A DNA stretch of 19,070 nt from JBDSTZ01 sp039927975. Lineage in GTDB: Bacteria > Pseudomonadota > Gammaproteobacteria > Burkholderiales > Burkholderiaceae_D. The first letter of the stretch is position 1. Each line of letters opens with the position of its first letter. The stretch is from contig JBDSTZ010000304.1 in NCBI GenBank assembly GCA_039927975.1, positions 1-19,070 on the forward strand, given 5' to 3'. The notes under the pieces were generated by a model. It made no database searches and was not told the DNA's origin. It worked only from the letters and a program-made list of their open reading frames with translations. The position numbers and the translations under genes were made by a program. This document shows, piece by piece, positions 6,617-14,472 of the stretch.

Positions 6617-7147
6617 GTGCTGGAAATTCTCCTGTTGATTGTCAATACCATCGCCACCGTGCTCGGTGGCGTGCTGCTATTGCGGTTTTGGATGCAGGCG
6701 ATCCGCGTGCGCCCGCCGGCCTCGGTGGCGCAATTTTCCTTCACCCTGTCGGACTGGCTGGTGCGCCCCTTGCGCCGGCTCGTGCCCGGTGTCGGCGGTT
6801 ACGACTGGGCCAGCCTGATCGGCGCCTTCCTGGTGGTCCTGCTGGCCACCTCGGTGCTGCTGGTGCTTAACTATTCGGTCGAACTGGTCCTCAAGATGGC
6901 GCTGCACCGCTTCCTGACCTGGATCGTGTACGGCTTCACCGCGCTGCTGGTGCTCGAAGCGATTTTCAGCTGGATCAATCCGTACGCGCCGCTGGCGCCG
7001 TTCGTGCGCGCGCTCAACGATCCGCTGCTGCGGCCGCTGCGCAAGGTGGTGCCGCTGGTTGGCGGGCTCGACCTGTCGATGCTGGTCGCCGTGTTCCTGC
7101 TGCAGATCGCCCTGATGCTTTTGCGCAGTATCTTCGGCATGCCATGA
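6617..7147 (+). CDS. yggT: YggT family integral membrane protein
   Basis: This is a small inner-membrane protein of the YggT family (176 aa, usual length about 180-190). Two copies of the family repeat are visible: LVRPLRRLVPGVGGYDW at residues 48-64 and LLRPLRKVVPLVGGLDLS at 137-154, each followed by a hydrophobic helix; with the helices at 1-25 and about 100-120 this gives four TM segments. The exact role is not settled; family members have been linked to osmotic stress and to cell-envelope or division functions. The start is GTG at 6617, preceded by AAGGAG at 5 bases; no ATG is available nearby. The stop overlaps the start of yggU by ATGA, indicating coupled translation. Confidence 0.93.
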   Translation: MLEILLLIVNTIATVLGGVLLLRFWMQAIRVRPPASVAQFSFTLSDWLVRPLRRLVPGVGGYDWASLIGAFLVVLLATSVLLVLNYSVELVLKMALHRFLTWIVYGFTALLVLEAIFSWINPYAPLAPFVRALNDPLLRPLRKVVPLVGGLDLSMLVAVFLLQIALMLLRSIFGMP

Positions 7148-7476
7148 GTGCTGCCTGGTGCAGCGCGCTGCCGGCCGGCGTACGGCTGGCGGTGCAGATC
7201 ACGCCCAACGCCAGGAAGACCGAAGTCATCGGCGTGCTGGACGACGCCCTCAAGCTCAAGCTGCAGGCCCAGCCGATTGAAGGCCAGGCCAACGCGGCGC
7301 TGGTCAAATTCCTCGCCAAAACCCTGGCCGTGCCCAAAAGCGCGGTCACCATCACCCACGGCCTCACCAATAAACGCAAGCTGATCGAGATCGCCGCGCC
7401 CGGCTTGTCGATCGACGAGCTGGCGCGCCGGCTGCTTCCCGCTACCGCCAGCGCCACCGACCCGGGCCCGGGCTAG
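7144..7476 (+). CDS. yggU: DUF167 / UPF0235 family protein YggU
   Basis: This is a 110-aa cytoplasmic protein of the DUF167 family, a small alpha/beta fold of unknown biochemical role. Family hallmarks are seen: VQITPNARKTEVIGV near residues 17-31, the signature EGQANAALVKFLAKTL at 46-61, and VTITHGLTNKRKLIEI thereafter. It is translationally coupled to yggT (ATGA overlap at 7144-7147); yggT-yggU pairs are common in proteobacteria. The stop TAG is part of a CTAG palindrome that also provides the stop of the convergent gene on the other strand. No terminator is seen between the two. Confidence 0.92.
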   Translation: MSAAWCSALPAGVRLAVQITPNARKTEVIGVLDDALKLKLQAQPIEGQANAALVKFLAKTLAVPKSAVTITHGLTNKRKLIEIAAPGLSIDELARRLLPATASATDPGPG

Positions 7477-8243
7477 TCGTTCTCCAGCGCCCGCGCCCGG
7501 TAGCGTTCCGCTTCGGACGAAAACGAGCGCAGCAGCAGCTCACGCACCTGGATCACGCGCGCCGATTCGTCCAGTTCGGGCGCCTGCAAGATGCGCCGCT
7601 TCGCTTCCAGATACACCATGTGGCGCGCATGCCAGGCCGGTTCCTCGCGCGCCAGATCGGCAAAGCGTCTGCTCGCCTTGGTCAAGGCCGTCTCGGCCAC
7701 CAGGTCGATGGGCCCCACGGTCTGCTCGACAATACGGCGCAGTTGCGCATCCTCCTCCCCGTACCAGACCCGCGCCGGCCCGATGCCCAGCATGTTCTGG
7801 CGCAGGCGGTCGCGCTGATCGCACCAGACGGCCATGCGGCGCAAGTCGGTCGGGCCCAGGTTTTGCGCCGCCAGCAGGGCGTCGTGCGCGCGCATGTAGG
7901 CCAGGTAGCGTTCGAGCAGCGCGGCCGCGTCGCGATAGGCTGGCTCGCTCAGTTGCCCTTGCAGCCGAAGGCGCAGCGCGGCCGCGCCTTGCGGGCCGCC
8001 TTGTTCGAGCAGGTAGGCGTTGAACAGGTCGAGCAGGGCGCGGTCGATCACCAGCGCCGCCGTGCCGGCGCGGTCCGGCCTGATCTGCCTGAAGGCCGCC
8101 GCAGGCGCGGGCGGCGTCGCGACCGCCGGCCTGGCCACGGTAGATGGCGGCGGCGCCACCGCGCCGTCCCGCGCCAGGTACACGGCCGCCAACGTTCCGC
8201 AGGCAAAAATCGCCAGCAGAGCGAGACGCTGACTTGCCCGCAT
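7473..8243 (-). CDS. Compact lipase-chaperone-like (Lif/LifO family) protein
   Basis: Lif proteins are membrane-anchored periplasmic foldases that help secreted lipases fold. The 256-aa protein has an N-terminal anchor (LALLAIFACGTLAAVYLA, residues 7-24) and a Pro/Ala linker (31-51), as in the family. The next part resembles Lif: DRALLDLFNAYLLEQGG corresponds to the conserved R..(L/F)FDYYL..LGE segment, then ERYLAYMRAHDALLA, then DQRDRLRQNMLG with ARVWYGEEDA corresponding to the LG..(A)..(F)FG.E motif. The C-terminal block AWHARHMVYLEAKRRI also fits. It is shorter than typical Lifs (about 330-350 aa): the long middle helical section is reduced to about 28 residues. No lipase gene is present; it lies 9 bases downstream of the pectinesterase. 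Assignment is by motif reading only. Confidence 0.65.
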   Translation of the reverse strand: MRASQRLALLAIFACGTLAAVYLARDGAVAPPPSTVARPAVATPPAPAAAFRQIRPDRAGTAALVIDRALLDLFNAYLLEQGGPQGAAALRLRLQGQLSEPAYRDAAALLERYLAYMRAHDALLAAQNLGPTDLRRMAVWCDQRDRLRQNMLGIGPARVWYGEEDAQLRRIVEQTVGPIDLVAETALTKASRRFADLAREEPAWHARHMVYLEAKRRILQAPELDESARVIQVRELLLRSFSSEAERYRARALEND

Positions 8244-8252
8244 CGCCGTCCC

Positions 8253-9299
8253 CTAGTTCACCGACGTCGGGACCCAGCCGTCCGAGCCGGCCAGATAGGT
8301 ATTCGGCGCGTACTGCGCGGTTTGCGAGGAGCTCAGATACACCGTGTAGGGTTCGCGCGTGTGGGCGGTGTAGCCGGCAGCGCCGGGGCCGCTTGAACCG
8401 TATTCGGCGAAGTAGGCGGTCGGCAAGTTGTTGGTGGTGCCGGGGTTGAACTCGCGCATGCCGGCCGCCATCACCGGCGCCTGCATATTGGTATTGATGA
8501 AGATGGTGGTCGCCAGCGCGCCCCATGGCCGGCCCAGGTAGAGGTTGCTCATGCCGGTGGTCGAGGTGATGATCTTGCTGTTGTAGAAGACGTAGCCGCT
8601 CTTGTAGTTGTTGAAGCGCTTGTTCTGCGCCATCACCGCCGTGGTGCCGCTCAGGCTGCCGTTCGGCACCACGCGCGCCACGCAGTTGTCGAACACCGCC
8701 GCGCCGTCGCCGAAGATGAAGTCGACATTGCCTTCGATGGTCACGCCGTAGAAATAGGCGCGCGCCGCCACGCAGGTGCTGCTGGTGCAGCCGACGCTGC
8801 CGACATACAGCGTGTCCTGGCGTCCGATCAGCTGCACGTTGCGCAGCACCGCCTTGTCGGCGGCCAGGTAGAGCGCCAGCGCCTGGGTCTGGGTGTTGCC
8901 GTCCTGCGTGTAGGTATTGCGCAGGGTGATGTTGTTCGAGAAGAAGCCGGCGCCTGTCACGATCACCGTCGCCGAGCCCTTGTTGCCGACCGTGCCGCCG
9001 CTGCCGTTCGATTTTTGCGCCCAGTAGTTTTGCGTGATGACGGTGGCGGTGGCGCTGCTGCCCTGGCCGATCAGCCGCACGTTCGGCTTGGTGATGGTGA
9101 CCTGTTCCTTGTAGGTGCCGGGCGCGACGGCGATTTCGCCGCCGTCGGAGGGCAGGGCATTGAGCGCCGCCTGCACCGTCGCGTAGTGGCCGGTGCCGGT
9201 CCCGCCCACGTAGACTTTGGTGATGGCTTGCGCGGCGGACGCCGTCAACAGCAGGGTGATGATCAGACCGGCTTGCCGTACTCTTTGAATCGCATGCAT
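8253..9299 (-). CDS. Secreted pectinesterase (pectin methylesterase, CE8 family)
   Basis: This enzyme removes methyl esters from homogalacturonan, releasing methanol and pectate. A signal peptide is clear (RVRQAGLIITLLLTASAAQA, cleavage after residue 25), so it is exported. The right-handed beta-helix family motifs are all present: Q139 in TQALAL, Q161 and D162 in GRQDTLY, D193 in GNVDFIFGDG, and R257/W259 in LGRPWG. These match the two catalytic aspartates, oxyanion glutamines and substrate arginine known for PemA-type enzymes. The 348-aa length is normal. Between the two catalytic Asp motifs lies a short insertion with two cysteines (CTSSTC, 171-176). Start ATG 9299 is preceded by AAGGAGA. 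The lipase-chaperone-like gene follows after 9 bases, so they probably share one mRNA. Confidence 0.96.
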   Translation of the reverse strand: MHAIQRVRQAGLIITLLLTASAAQAITKVYVGGTGTGHYATVQAALNALPSDGGEIAVAPGTYKEQVTITKPNVRLIGQGSSATATVITQNYWAQKSNGSGGTVGNKGSATVIVTGAGFFSNNITLRNTYTQDGNTQTQALALYLAADKAVLRNVQLIGRQDTLYVGSVGCTSSTCVAARAYFYGVTIEGNVDFIFGDGAAVFDNCVARVVPNGSLSGTTAVMAQNKRFNNYKSGYVFYNSKIITSTTGMSNLYLGRPWGALATTIFINTNMQAPVMAAGMREFNPGTTNNLPTAYFAEYGSSGPGAAGYTAHTREPYTVYLSSSQTAQYAPNTYLAGSDGWVPTSVN

Positions 9300-9418
9300 A
9301 AGTGTCTCCTTGTGCCGGACGGGCGCGCGGCCAGGCCGGTTGTTATGGCGGATATCGGGAGCTGCTCAAGTGCAAAGGCAACGAATGTTGAAGCGTGGAT
9401 TGATCAGGCCAAATTCAA

Positions 9419-9433
9419 ATTGGACGGACCAAT
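9419..9433 (-). promoter_or_regulatory. Palindromic operator, FadR-type GntR-like, before the pectinesterase
   Basis: On the minus strand the sequence is ATTGGTCCGTCCAAT: perfect 5-bp arms around a 5-base centre, one base off the ATTGGTnnnACCAAT pattern bound by several FadR-subfamily GntR regulators (PdhR, LldR, and similar ExuR/UxuR sites). It sits over the predicted transcription start, where a repressor would act. The regulator is not in the window. Confidence 0.5.
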
Positions 9434-9441
9434 CGAGGGCC

Positions 9442-9471
9442 AATGTAGCCGGTTTATGGAGGCAGTGTCAA
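9442..9471 (-). promoter_or_regulatory. Sigma70-type promoter of the pectinesterase operon
   Basis: On the minus strand there is a perfect -35 TTGACA (9471-9466) and a TACATT -10 (9447-9442) at 18-base spacing. Transcription would start near 9435, leaving a leader of about 135 bases before ATG 9299. Confidence 0.55.
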
Positions 9472-9555
9472 TACAACTCGGCAAGCGTGCGCAGCGGGGC
9501 GCAGCATGGCGCCGGCAGCAAGGAGGGGAAGGGAGGAGAACTAAGAATGGCGCGT

Positions 9556-9578
9556 CACCTGCGGCCAGGCCGCAAGTG
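9556..9578 (-). other. Hairpin downstream of the PfkB kinase gene
   Basis: CAC-c-TGCGGC, loop CAG, GCCGCA-a-GTG forms a compact stem about 45 bases after the kinase stop codon. There is no T-run on either side, so any terminator function is uncertain. The rest of 9300-9621 holds the pectinesterase promoter and a purine-rich run (about 9520-9541), with no gene. Confidence 0.35.
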
Positions 9579-9621
9579 ATGGAAGACGATGATGACGATG
9601 AAGGCGAACTAACAGCCGCCG

Positions 9622-10563
9622 TCAGGCGTAGCGATAACCGAACGCCGCTTCAAAACGTTGCTCGATATCGGCGGCCGTGAACACATGGTTCTGCCCGCCC
9701 TGGTGGGCGATCTTGATCGATCCGAGCAGGCTGGCCAGGCGGCCCGTGGTCGGCCAGTCGTAGCCATTAGTGATGCCGTGCAGCAGGGCGGCGCGGTAAG
9801 CGTCGCCGCAGCCGGTCGGGTCGACCACCGCGCTCGCTGCCACGCAGGGGATCTCGTGGCGCTCGCCGTCGGCATAAATCTCCGATCCTTTTTCGCCGCG
9901 CGTGACGATCAGCGCCTTGAGGCGGCTGGCAATGTCGGGCAGGGTCAGGCCGGTGCGGTCGAGCATCATGTCGAATTCATAGTCGTTGGCGGCGACATAG
10001 CTGGCCTTGTTGATCAGGTCGATCAATTCCGCGCCGCTAAACATCGGCAATTGCTGGCCGGGGTCGAACATGAACGGCACCTTGTGCGTCGCGCAATCGG
10101 CCGCGTGCTTGAGCATGCCTTCGCGGCCGTCCGGCGCGATGATGGCGATTGCCAGCGGGCCGGCGTCGGCCACGTTGTTTTCGTGGGCGAACTGCATCGC
10201 GCCCGGGTGGAAGGCGTTGATCTGGTTGTTGTCCTGGTCGGCCGTGACGAAGCACTGGGCGGTGTAGGCGTGGCTGATCTTGCGGATCGCGCGGGTCGAA
10301 ATGCCGAGCGCATCGAAGCGTTCGAGGTATTCGCCGCCGTCCTGGCCGATGGTCGCCATGATCAGTGGATCGCCGCCCAGCATCTTGAGGTTGTAGGCGA
10401 TGTTCGCCGCGCAGCCGCCGTACTCGGTGCGCAGGGTCGGCACCAGGAAGGACACATTGACCTTGTGCAGCTGGTCGGCCATCAGGGCGTCGGCGAAGCG
10501 GCCGTGGTACTGCATGATTTTGTCAAACGCGAGCGATCCGCAGATCAGGGAAGTCTTGGTCAT
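9622..10563 (-). CDS. PfkB/ribokinase-family carbohydrate or nucleoside kinase
   Basis: This is a soluble ATP-dependent kinase of the ribokinase superfamily, 313 aa, the usual length. The N-terminal substrate motif (RTEYGGCAANIAYNLKMLGG, residues 45-64) and the C-terminal PfkB signature DPTGCGDAYRAAL (248-260) are clear; D254 is the catalytic base and the surrounding glycines form the anion hole. The substrate cannot be read from motifs: close homologues in betaproteobacteria are often called adenosine kinase or simply carbohydrate kinase. The gene follows the DUF3426 gene by 34 bases on the same strand and is probably the last member of the accBC-prmA operon. ATG 10563 has a modest AAGG 7 bases upstream. 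Confidence 0.88.
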   Translation of the reverse strand: MTKTSLICGSLAFDKIMQYHGRFADALMADQLHKVNVSFLVPTLRTEYGGCAANIAYNLKMLGGDPLIMATIGQDGGEYLERFDALGISTRAIRKISHAYTAQCFVTADQDNNQINAFHPGAMQFAHENNVADAGPLAIAIIAPDGREGMLKHAADCATHKVPFMFDPGQQLPMFSGAELIDLINKASYVAANDYEFDMMLDRTGLTLPDIASRLKALIVTRGEKGSEIYADGERHEIPCVAASAVVDPTGCGDAYRAALLHGITNGYDWPTTGRLASLLGSIKIAHQGGQNHVFTAADIEQRFEAAFGYRYA

Positions 10564-10597
10564 GTGAGCCTTGGGGGCAATGCGGCTTGGGTCAAGC

Positions 10598-12004
10598 CTA
10601 GGGATAGAAGACGGCGATATTGTAGCCCGATGCCTTGAGCTGGTTCAGTTCGAAATGCAGGCGCACCGGCTGCTCGCTGCGCGCGCCGAAGCCCTTGGCC
10701 GCCACGCTGCCCGCCGGCAGGTAGTCGGCCGGGGCGAACACGCGGCGCACCAGCGGCTTGTTGTTGTCGTCGGTCAGTTCGAGCGCCAGGTGGGGCCAGG
10801 CCTGGCTCAGGTCGCTCTGGTTGCGCAGCAGCGACGTGAACTGGAAGGTACCGTTGCCGGCCGGTTGCAGTTCGCCCGCTTCGACGCTGAGCGCCTCGAT
10901 CTGGGCCGGCAGCTCGACCTTGCAGCCGAACGGGGCGCACAGCGCCGCCAGTACCGGCTTGAGCGCAGGCGAACGCGCCGCCAGCACATTGCGGAAGGTG
11001 ACGCCCGCTTGCAGCACCAGCAGCAGCGCCAGCAGGGCGGCGCCGCCGGCCATGGCGAGCCGGCGCGTGCGGCCGGTCTCCTCCTCGATGCGGCTTTGGC
11101 GGACGAATTCAGGTTCATCGACTTCGACCGGCGCAGGAGCCGGCTCGATGCGCGGCGCGGCGGCCGGCGTCTTGCGTTTCTTGCGCGCCGGCGCTTGCGC
11201 CAGCGGCGGAATCGCTGGCGGCGGCGGGGCGATCGGTTCGGTGGCGGCGGACGAGGCGCGCATCAGCATCGGCGCCAGGCCGTCGGCGGCCGGTTTTTTC
11301 GCTGGAGGAGGCTCGGCGTCCGACAGTTCGATCTGGATTTCGGTGTGCGGCGCCTCGTCCGGCGCGGTTTCCGGCGTGTCCGCCGCGAGCGTCTGGGCGG
11401 GTTCCGCTTGCGGCGCCGGCTCGGCCAGGCCGGCGCGCGCCAGTTCCTCGTCGGTCAGGGCCACATCGGCCAGCGCGGCGTCGACAGTCGGCGCTTCCGC
11501 CTCGAACTGTTCGGCATCGAGCAGCTCGTCGATGGCGCGGCCGACTTCCGCTTCCGACAACTGGCTGACGGCGCGCACGATCTCAGCTTCGTGCGGATCG
11601 GGCGCCTGGGATGTTGCCGATGCCGGCGTGCCCGGCTTCTTCGGCAGAAAATCGAGGGGATCGAAGGTGGTGTCGAAATCGAGGGTGTAGATCGGCTCGC
11701 TGCTGGCCGCTTCCTCGGCGTGCGCCTTGTCGGCCGCGGCCTTGGCGGCGGCCTGTTCGGCTTCCTTCTGGCGCGCTTCGAGTTCGGCCATTTCGGCGTC
11801 GAAGGCGTCGCTGTGCGAGAGGGCCTCGTTGGCCGCGACTGCGACCACCGGGGCCGGCGGCGCGTCGAGATCGACCAGCGCCGCGTTGCCATCGAATACT
11901 TCCTTGCAGGCGCCGCAGCGCACTATGCCCCCACGCAACTTCAACTGGTCAGCGGCGACCCTGAAAGTCGTATGGCAATGGGGGCATTGTGTGGCGAGCG
12001 CCAT
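10598..12004 (-). CDS. DUF3426 protein with N-terminal zinc ribbon (MJ0042-type) and one TM helix
   Basis: A 468-aa protein with three parts. The N-terminal zinc ribbon uses C7, C10, C30 and C33 (QCPHCHTTF … RCGACKEVF). A long acidic, Ala/Pro/Glu-rich low-complexity region (about 45-300) includes a short coiled-coil-like segment near 70-100. A single TM helix (LAMAGGAALLALLLVLQAGV, about 316-335) leads to the conserved DUF3426 domain, which contains CAPFGCKVELP and SLLRNQSD. The topology implies a cytoplasmic ribbon and a periplasmic DUF3426 domain; the function is unknown. The ORF stays open 39 codons further upstream, but the zinc ribbon begins MALATQCPHC and ATG 12004 is 4 bases past the prmA stop, so this start is chosen. 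Neighbours suggest a constant place after prmA in betaproteobacteria. Confidence 0.85.
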   Translation of the reverse strand: MALATQCPHCHTTFRVAADQLKLRGGIVRCGACKEVFDGNAALVDLDAPPAPVVAVAANEALSHSDAFDAEMAELEARQKEAEQAAAKAAADKAHAEEAASSEPIYTLDFDTTFDPLDFLPKKPGTPASATSQAPDPHEAEIVRAVSQLSEAEVGRAIDELLDAEQFEAEAPTVDAALADVALTDEELARAGLAEPAPQAEPAQTLAADTPETAPDEAPHTEIQIELSDAEPPPAKKPAADGLAPMLMRASSAATEPIAPPPPAIPPLAQAPARKKRKTPAAAPRIEPAPAPVEVDEPEFVRQSRIEEETGRTRRLAMAGGAALLALLLVLQAGVTFRNVLAARSPALKPVLAALCAPFGCKVELPAQIEALSVEAGELQPAGNGTFQFTSLLRNQSDLSQAWPHLALELTDDNNKPLVRRVFAPADYLPAGSVAAKGFGARSEQPVRLHFELNQLKASGYNIAVFYP

Positions 12005-12008
12005 GCCT

Positions 12009-12965
12009 TTACGCGGCGTCTGGCGCGCGCGCCGGTGGAACCGTGTCGCTGCCGAGCCGGCCGTGCAGGGCGACCCAGCCATCCTGCTCGGCCCACACGC
12101 CCAGCTTGATGAACGGCGCATACGCGGCCGCCACTTCCTCGGCCTGGCGCGCCAGAACGCCCGACAGGATCAGGGCGCCGCCGGGGGCGACCCGGCCTGA
12201 CAGCATCGGCGCCATCAGCTTGAGCGGGCTCGACAAAATGTTGGCGACCACCGTGTCGAAGCGGCCAGTCGCGTGCTGCGGCTTGGCCGAGGCGGCGAAT
12301 TCGTCCGGCAGGTAGTAGTCGATCTCGCAGTCGTTGCGTGCGGCGTTGTCGCGTGCCGAGACGATTGCCTGCGGGTCGATGTCGACCCCGGCGACGTCGC
12401 CGGCGCCGGTCTTCTTGGCCACCATCGCCAGGATGCCCGAACCGCAACCGTAATCGAGCACCGACTTGCCGGGCGCGGGATTGGCTTCCAGCCACTCCAT
12501 GCACAGGCGGGTGGTCGGATGGCTGCCGGTGCCGAAGGCCAAGCCAGGATCGAGTTCGAGAATCAGGCCGTCCGGATCGGGCGCTTCGTGCCAGCTCGGC
12601 ACAACCCAGATGTTCTTGCCGATGTGAATAGGCGCGAATTGCGATTGCGTCAGGCGCACCCAGTCCTCGTCGGCCACCGGGCGCAGCTTGAAAGTTGGCG
12701 CTGCGGCCAGACCGATCGCCGCCGCCGCTTCCGCCACGATGGCGGCCTGGTCGGCGTCGACATCCGTCAACGCCACCACGCGGCTATGGTCCCACGCCGC
12801 TTCGGTCGGTTCCATGCCGGGTTCGCCGAACAGCGGCTTTTCCTGCTCGGTACCTTCGTCAGCATCTTCGACCGACACCGACAGCGCGCCCGCTTCCATC
12901 AAGGCATCCGACAGGGCCTCGGCGTTGTCGCGCGCGATTTCGATGATGACTTCGGTCCAGCTCAT
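12009..12965 (-). CDS. prmA: Ribosomal protein L11 methyltransferase
   Basis: PrmA trimethylates ribosomal protein L11 at several amino groups using S-adenosylmethionine. The 318-aa length is close to the family norm (about 295-300) with a slightly longer N-terminal domain (the acidic stretch near 33-55). Seen motifs: LDPGLAFGTGSHPTTRLCMEWL region (139-158), typical of PrmA; the SAM-binding loop LDYGCGSGILA (170-180); the acidic end of strand 2, GVDIDPQA; and NILSSPL (242-248), equivalent to the N-I-L-A motif IV. The start ATG 12965 overlaps the accC stop as ATGA, so translation is coupled; the frame remains open far upstream inside accC, but that part is a shadow of accC. Confidence 0.96.
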   Translation of the reverse strand: MSWTEVIIEIARDNAEALSDALMEAGALSVSVEDADEGTEQEKPLFGEPGMEPTEAAWDHSRVVALTDVDADQAAIVAEAAAAIGLAAAPTFKLRPVADEDWVRLTQSQFAPIHIGKNIWVVPSWHEAPDPDGLILELDPGLAFGTGSHPTTRLCMEWLEANPAPGKSVLDYGCGSGILAMVAKKTGAGDVAGVDIDPQAIVSARDNAARNDCEIDYYLPDEFAASAKPQHATGRFDTVVANILSSPLKLMAPMLSGRVAPGGALILSGVLARQAEEVAAAYAPFIKLGVWAEQDGWVALHGRLGSDTVPPARAPDAA

Positions 12966-14362
12966 GCGTTCGCCTTGATCTCGTTCTTGCTGCCCAGGCC
13001 AGGACCCTTCGGCAGGTCGGGCTTGTCGGCCAGTTTCTGTTCCAGGTAATGGATGTTGGTGCCGCCCTCGATGAAGCGGGCGTCGATCATCAGTTCGCGG
13101 TGCAATGGAATATTGGTCATGATACCCTCGACCACCATTTCCGACAGCGCGATCTGCATGCGGCGGATCGCCTGCTCGCGGGTGGCGCCGTAAGCGATGA
13201 CCTTGCCGATCATCGAGTCGTAATGCGGCGGCACGTAATAGCCGGCGTAGGCATGCGAATCGACGCGGATGCCGGGGCCGCCCGGCGCGTGCCACGACAC
13301 GATGCGCCCTGGCGACGGGGTGAACTTGAACGGGTCTTCGGCATTGATGCGGCACTCGACCGCGTGGCCCGACAGCATGATGTCGCGCTGGCGGAAGCGC
13401 AGCTTTTCGCCGCAGGCGATGCGGATCTGTTCCTGCACGATGTCGATGCCGGTGATCATTTCCGTCACCGGATGCTCGACCTGCACGCGCGTGTTCATTT
13501 CGATGAAATAGAACTCGCCGTTTTCATACAGGAACTCAAACGTGCCGGCGCCGCGGTAGCCGATCTTGCGGCAGGCTTCGGCGCAGCGGTCGCCGATTTT
13601 TTCAATCAGCTTGCGCGGAATGCCGGGCGCCGGCGCTTCCTCGATCACCTTCTGGTGGCGGCGCTGCATCGAGCAGTCGCGCTCGCCCAGCCAGACGGCG
13701 TTTTTATGTTCGTCGGCCAGGATCTGAATCTCGATGTGGCGCGGATTTTCGAGATACTTCTCCATATACACTTCGGGATTGCCGAAGGCGGTGCCGGCCT
13801 CGGTCTTGGTCATCGCCACGGCGTTGAGCAGGGCCGCTTCGGTATGCACCACGCGCATGCCGCGTCCGCCGCCGCCGCCGGCCGCCTTGATGATCACCGG
13901 ATAGCCGACCTTGCGGGCGGTCTGGATGATTTCCTTCGGCTCGTCCGGCAGCGCGCCTTCCGAACCAGGCACGCAAGGCACGCCGGCGCGGATCATGGCC
14001 TGCTTGGCCGAGACCTTGTCGCCCATCAGGCGGATCGATTCGGAACGCGGGCCGATGAAGACGAAGCCCGATTTCTCGACGCGCTCGGCGAAGTCGGCGT
14101 TCTCGGACAGGAAGCCGTAGCCGGGGTGGATCGCCTCGGCGTCGGTCACTTCGGCCGCGCTGATAATGGCCGGCATGTTCAGATAGCTGAGCGAGGACGC
14201 GGCCGGGCCGATGCACACCGATTCGTCTGCCAGTTTCACGTATTTGGCGTCTTTGTCGGCCTCGGAGTGGACGACGACGGTCTTGATGCCCATTTCGCGG
14301 CAGGCGCGCTGAATGCGCAAGGCGATTTCACCACGATTGGCGATGAGGATTTTTTCAAACAT
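12962..14362 (-). CDS. accC: Acetyl-CoA carboxylase, biotin carboxylase subunit
   Basis: AccC carboxylates the biotin of AccB with bicarbonate and ATP, the first half-reaction of malonyl-CoA synthesis for fatty acids. The protein is 466 aa and collinear with E. coli AccC (449 aa): K116 in GDKVSAK, K159 before the glycine-rich ATP loop AGGGGGRGM (161-169), C230 and K238 in CSMQRRHQKVI, E288, N290 and R292 in FIEMNTRVQVEHP, and R338 in ECRINAED. All catalytic residues keep their E. coli numbers. The C-terminus carries about 17 extra residues ending KNEIKANA. accB lies upstream with a 110-base gap and prmA overlaps downstream. Confidence 0.98.
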   Translation of the reverse strand: MFEKILIANRGEIALRIQRACREMGIKTVVVHSEADKDAKYVKLADESVCIGPAASSLSYLNMPAIISAAEVTDAEAIHPGYGFLSENADFAERVEKSGFVFIGPRSESIRLMGDKVSAKQAMIRAGVPCVPGSEGALPDEPKEIIQTARKVGYPVIIKAAGGGGGRGMRVVHTEAALLNAVAMTKTEAGTAFGNPEVYMEKYLENPRHIEIQILADEHKNAVWLGERDCSMQRRHQKVIEEAPAPGIPRKLIEKIGDRCAEACRKIGYRGAGTFEFLYENGEFYFIEMNTRVQVEHPVTEMITGIDIVQEQIRIACGEKLRFRQRDIMLSGHAVECRINAEDPFKFTPSPGRIVSWHAPGGPGIRVDSHAYAGYYVPPHYDSMIGKVIAYGATREQAIRRMQIALSEMVVEGIMTNIPLHRELMIDARFIEGGTNIHYLEQKLADKPDLPKGPGLGSKNEIKANA

Positions 14363-14415
14363 GGTAGGTTCGGTGTTTCCGTGAGGTCCGGCGCGAGGCC
14401 GGGGACGTCATACAG

Positions 14416-14459
14416 GCGCCTGGTGCGGCGCAGCCGCGATGGGCTGCCCAGGCAGGCGC
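14416..14459 (-). other. Inverted repeat in the accB-accC spacer
   Basis: GCGCCTG (14416-14422) and CAGGCGC (14453-14459) are perfect complements, and an inner CAGCC/GGCTG pair lies between them. The 110-base spacer has no T-run, so it is not a terminator. It may set the accB to accC ratio by RNA stability, which is inference. Confidence 0.4.
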
Positions 14460-14472
14460 AAGACTGAAAGAG

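Noticed and set aside
9547..9579. Ten-codon ORF MARHLRPGRK after a purine-rich GGAGGAGA run
   Set aside because: It coincides with the hairpin at 9556-9578 and the ribosome site is about 10 bases or more away; too short to support.
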